The notes under the pieces were generated by a model. It ran no database searches. It was not told the DNA's origin and saw nothing but the letters and a program-made list of their open reading frames with translations. This document shows, piece after piece, positions 23,272-23,755 of a stretch of DNA of 23,755 bases (the stretch's first letter is position 1; every line of letters begins with the position of its first letter). A program made the position numbers and the translations under genes. This DNA is from CAYWFP01 sp964457365 (lineage in GTDB: Bacteria; Planctomycetota; SZUA-567). The stretch is from NCBI GenBank assembly GCA_964457365.1, contig CAYWFP010000063.1:1-23755 (forward strand). The letters are read 5' to 3'.

Positions 23272-23755
23272 ATGGGCAAAAATTTCGCGATTGTCGGCGT
23301 CACCGGCGCGGTGGGCCAGGAGATGCTGGCGTGCCTGGAGAAGCGCGATCTTCCGATCGACGAGCTGCGCGTCATGGCCTCGGCCCGGTCCGCCGGCAAG
23401 GCCGTCACCTTCAAGGGCAGACAACTGACCATCGTCGAGGCCGTGGAAGACGCCTTCGACGGTATCGATATCGCGCTGATGGCGGTCGAGGCCGACCAGT
23501 CCAAGCAATTCAGCCCGGCGGCGATGAAGGCCGGCGCGGTGGTGATCGACAATTCCTCGGCGTACCGCATGGACCCGGAGTGCCCGCTGGTAGTGCCGGA
23601 GGTCAACCCCGACGCCACGCGCGCGCGGCCCAAGGGCATCATCGCCAACCCCAACTGCTCGACCATCATCATGAACGTGCCGGTCTGGCCGCTGCACCGG
23701 GTCAACCCGGTCAAACGTATCGTCGTCTCGACCTACCAGGCCGCCAGCGGCGCGG
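23272..23755 (+). CDS. asd: Aspartate-semialdehyde dehydrogenase, 5' part (runs off the window)
   Basis: The visible 161 codons match Asd, which reduces aspartyl phosphate to aspartate semialdehyde for lysine, threonine, methionine and DAP synthesis. The NADP-binding GVTGAVGQEM is at residues 9-18. The substrate-binding and catalytic region ANPNCST has Cys129, and STYQAASG includes Gln156. VIDNSSAYRM is also conserved. AAGGAGAAGGA precedes the ATG. The C-terminal half lies beyond the window edge, so integrity cannot be judged. Confidence 0.95.
   Translation, partial: MGKNFAIVGVTGAVGQEMLACLEKRDLPIDELRVMASARSAGKAVTFKGRQLTIVEAVEDAFDGIDIALMAVEADQSKQFSPAAMKAGAVVIDNSSAYRMDPECPLVVPEVNPDATRARPKGIIANPNCSTIIMNVPVWPLHRVNPVKRIVVSTYQAASGA

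Overview
The window is a GC-rich, densely coded stretch of a bacterial chromosome. No rRNA, tRNA, CRISPR array, phage gene or insertion sequence is visible. A heptose-7-phosphate kinase of the LPS pathway and a secreted two-PDZ HtrA protease suggest a Gram-negative cell. An MJ0042-type zinc-ribbon protein, a DUF5610-like protein, a stand-alone HPr and a broken S10 ribosomal gene order fit an under-sampled lineage. I cannot name the phylum from sequence alone.

Layout. (1) 1-3927, minus strand: ribosomal genes rplD-rplW-rplB-rpsS-rplV-rpsC-rplP-rpmC-rpsQ (rpsQ cut by the window edge). They have their own sigma70-type promoter and a structured leader of about 190 nt in front of rplD. The usual upstream partners rpsJ and rplC are missing, so the S10 cluster is split here. 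(2) 4047-5938, plus: dtd, a 113-bp inverted-repeat element, then gap with its own promoter, 5' leader and a textbook terminator. (3) 5967-8819: a small membrane protein, a 35-codon remnant of a YdjM-like hydrolase under an intact promoter, and a translationally coupled GAF-PP2C phosphatase / radical SAM pair. (4) 8947-10910, plus: surE-pdxB, overlapping by ATGA. (5) 10918-14385, minus: an HPr / GNAT / PlsC-like acyltransferase / membrane protein operon, and glgA upstream of it with a separate promoter. (6) 14436-15401, minus: a DUF5610-like protein ending in two hairpins. (7) 15681-19113, plus: rfaE1, htrA and a DUF58 (VWA-like) protein. (8) 19170-22948, minus: a TPR protein with a cysteine-rich tail, an SDR oxidoreductase, and a 737-residue, extremely acidic protein with two zinc ribbons. 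(9) 23182-23755, plus: the 5' part of asd.

How it fits together. Most genes are housekeeping: translation and D-aminoacyl-tRNA proofreading, glycolysis, PLP synthesis, nucleotide clean-up, lysine/threonine-branch aspartate metabolism, glycogen, envelope lipid and LPS, and periplasmic proteolysis. HPr and the GAF-PP2C phosphatase are the regulatory elements. The least ordinary parts are the inverted-repeat element between dtd and gap, the truncated hydrolase start with a live-looking promoter, three promoters placed so that transcripts would be leaderless, the giant acidic zinc-ribbon protein, and the TPR-Cys protein two genes upstream of it.
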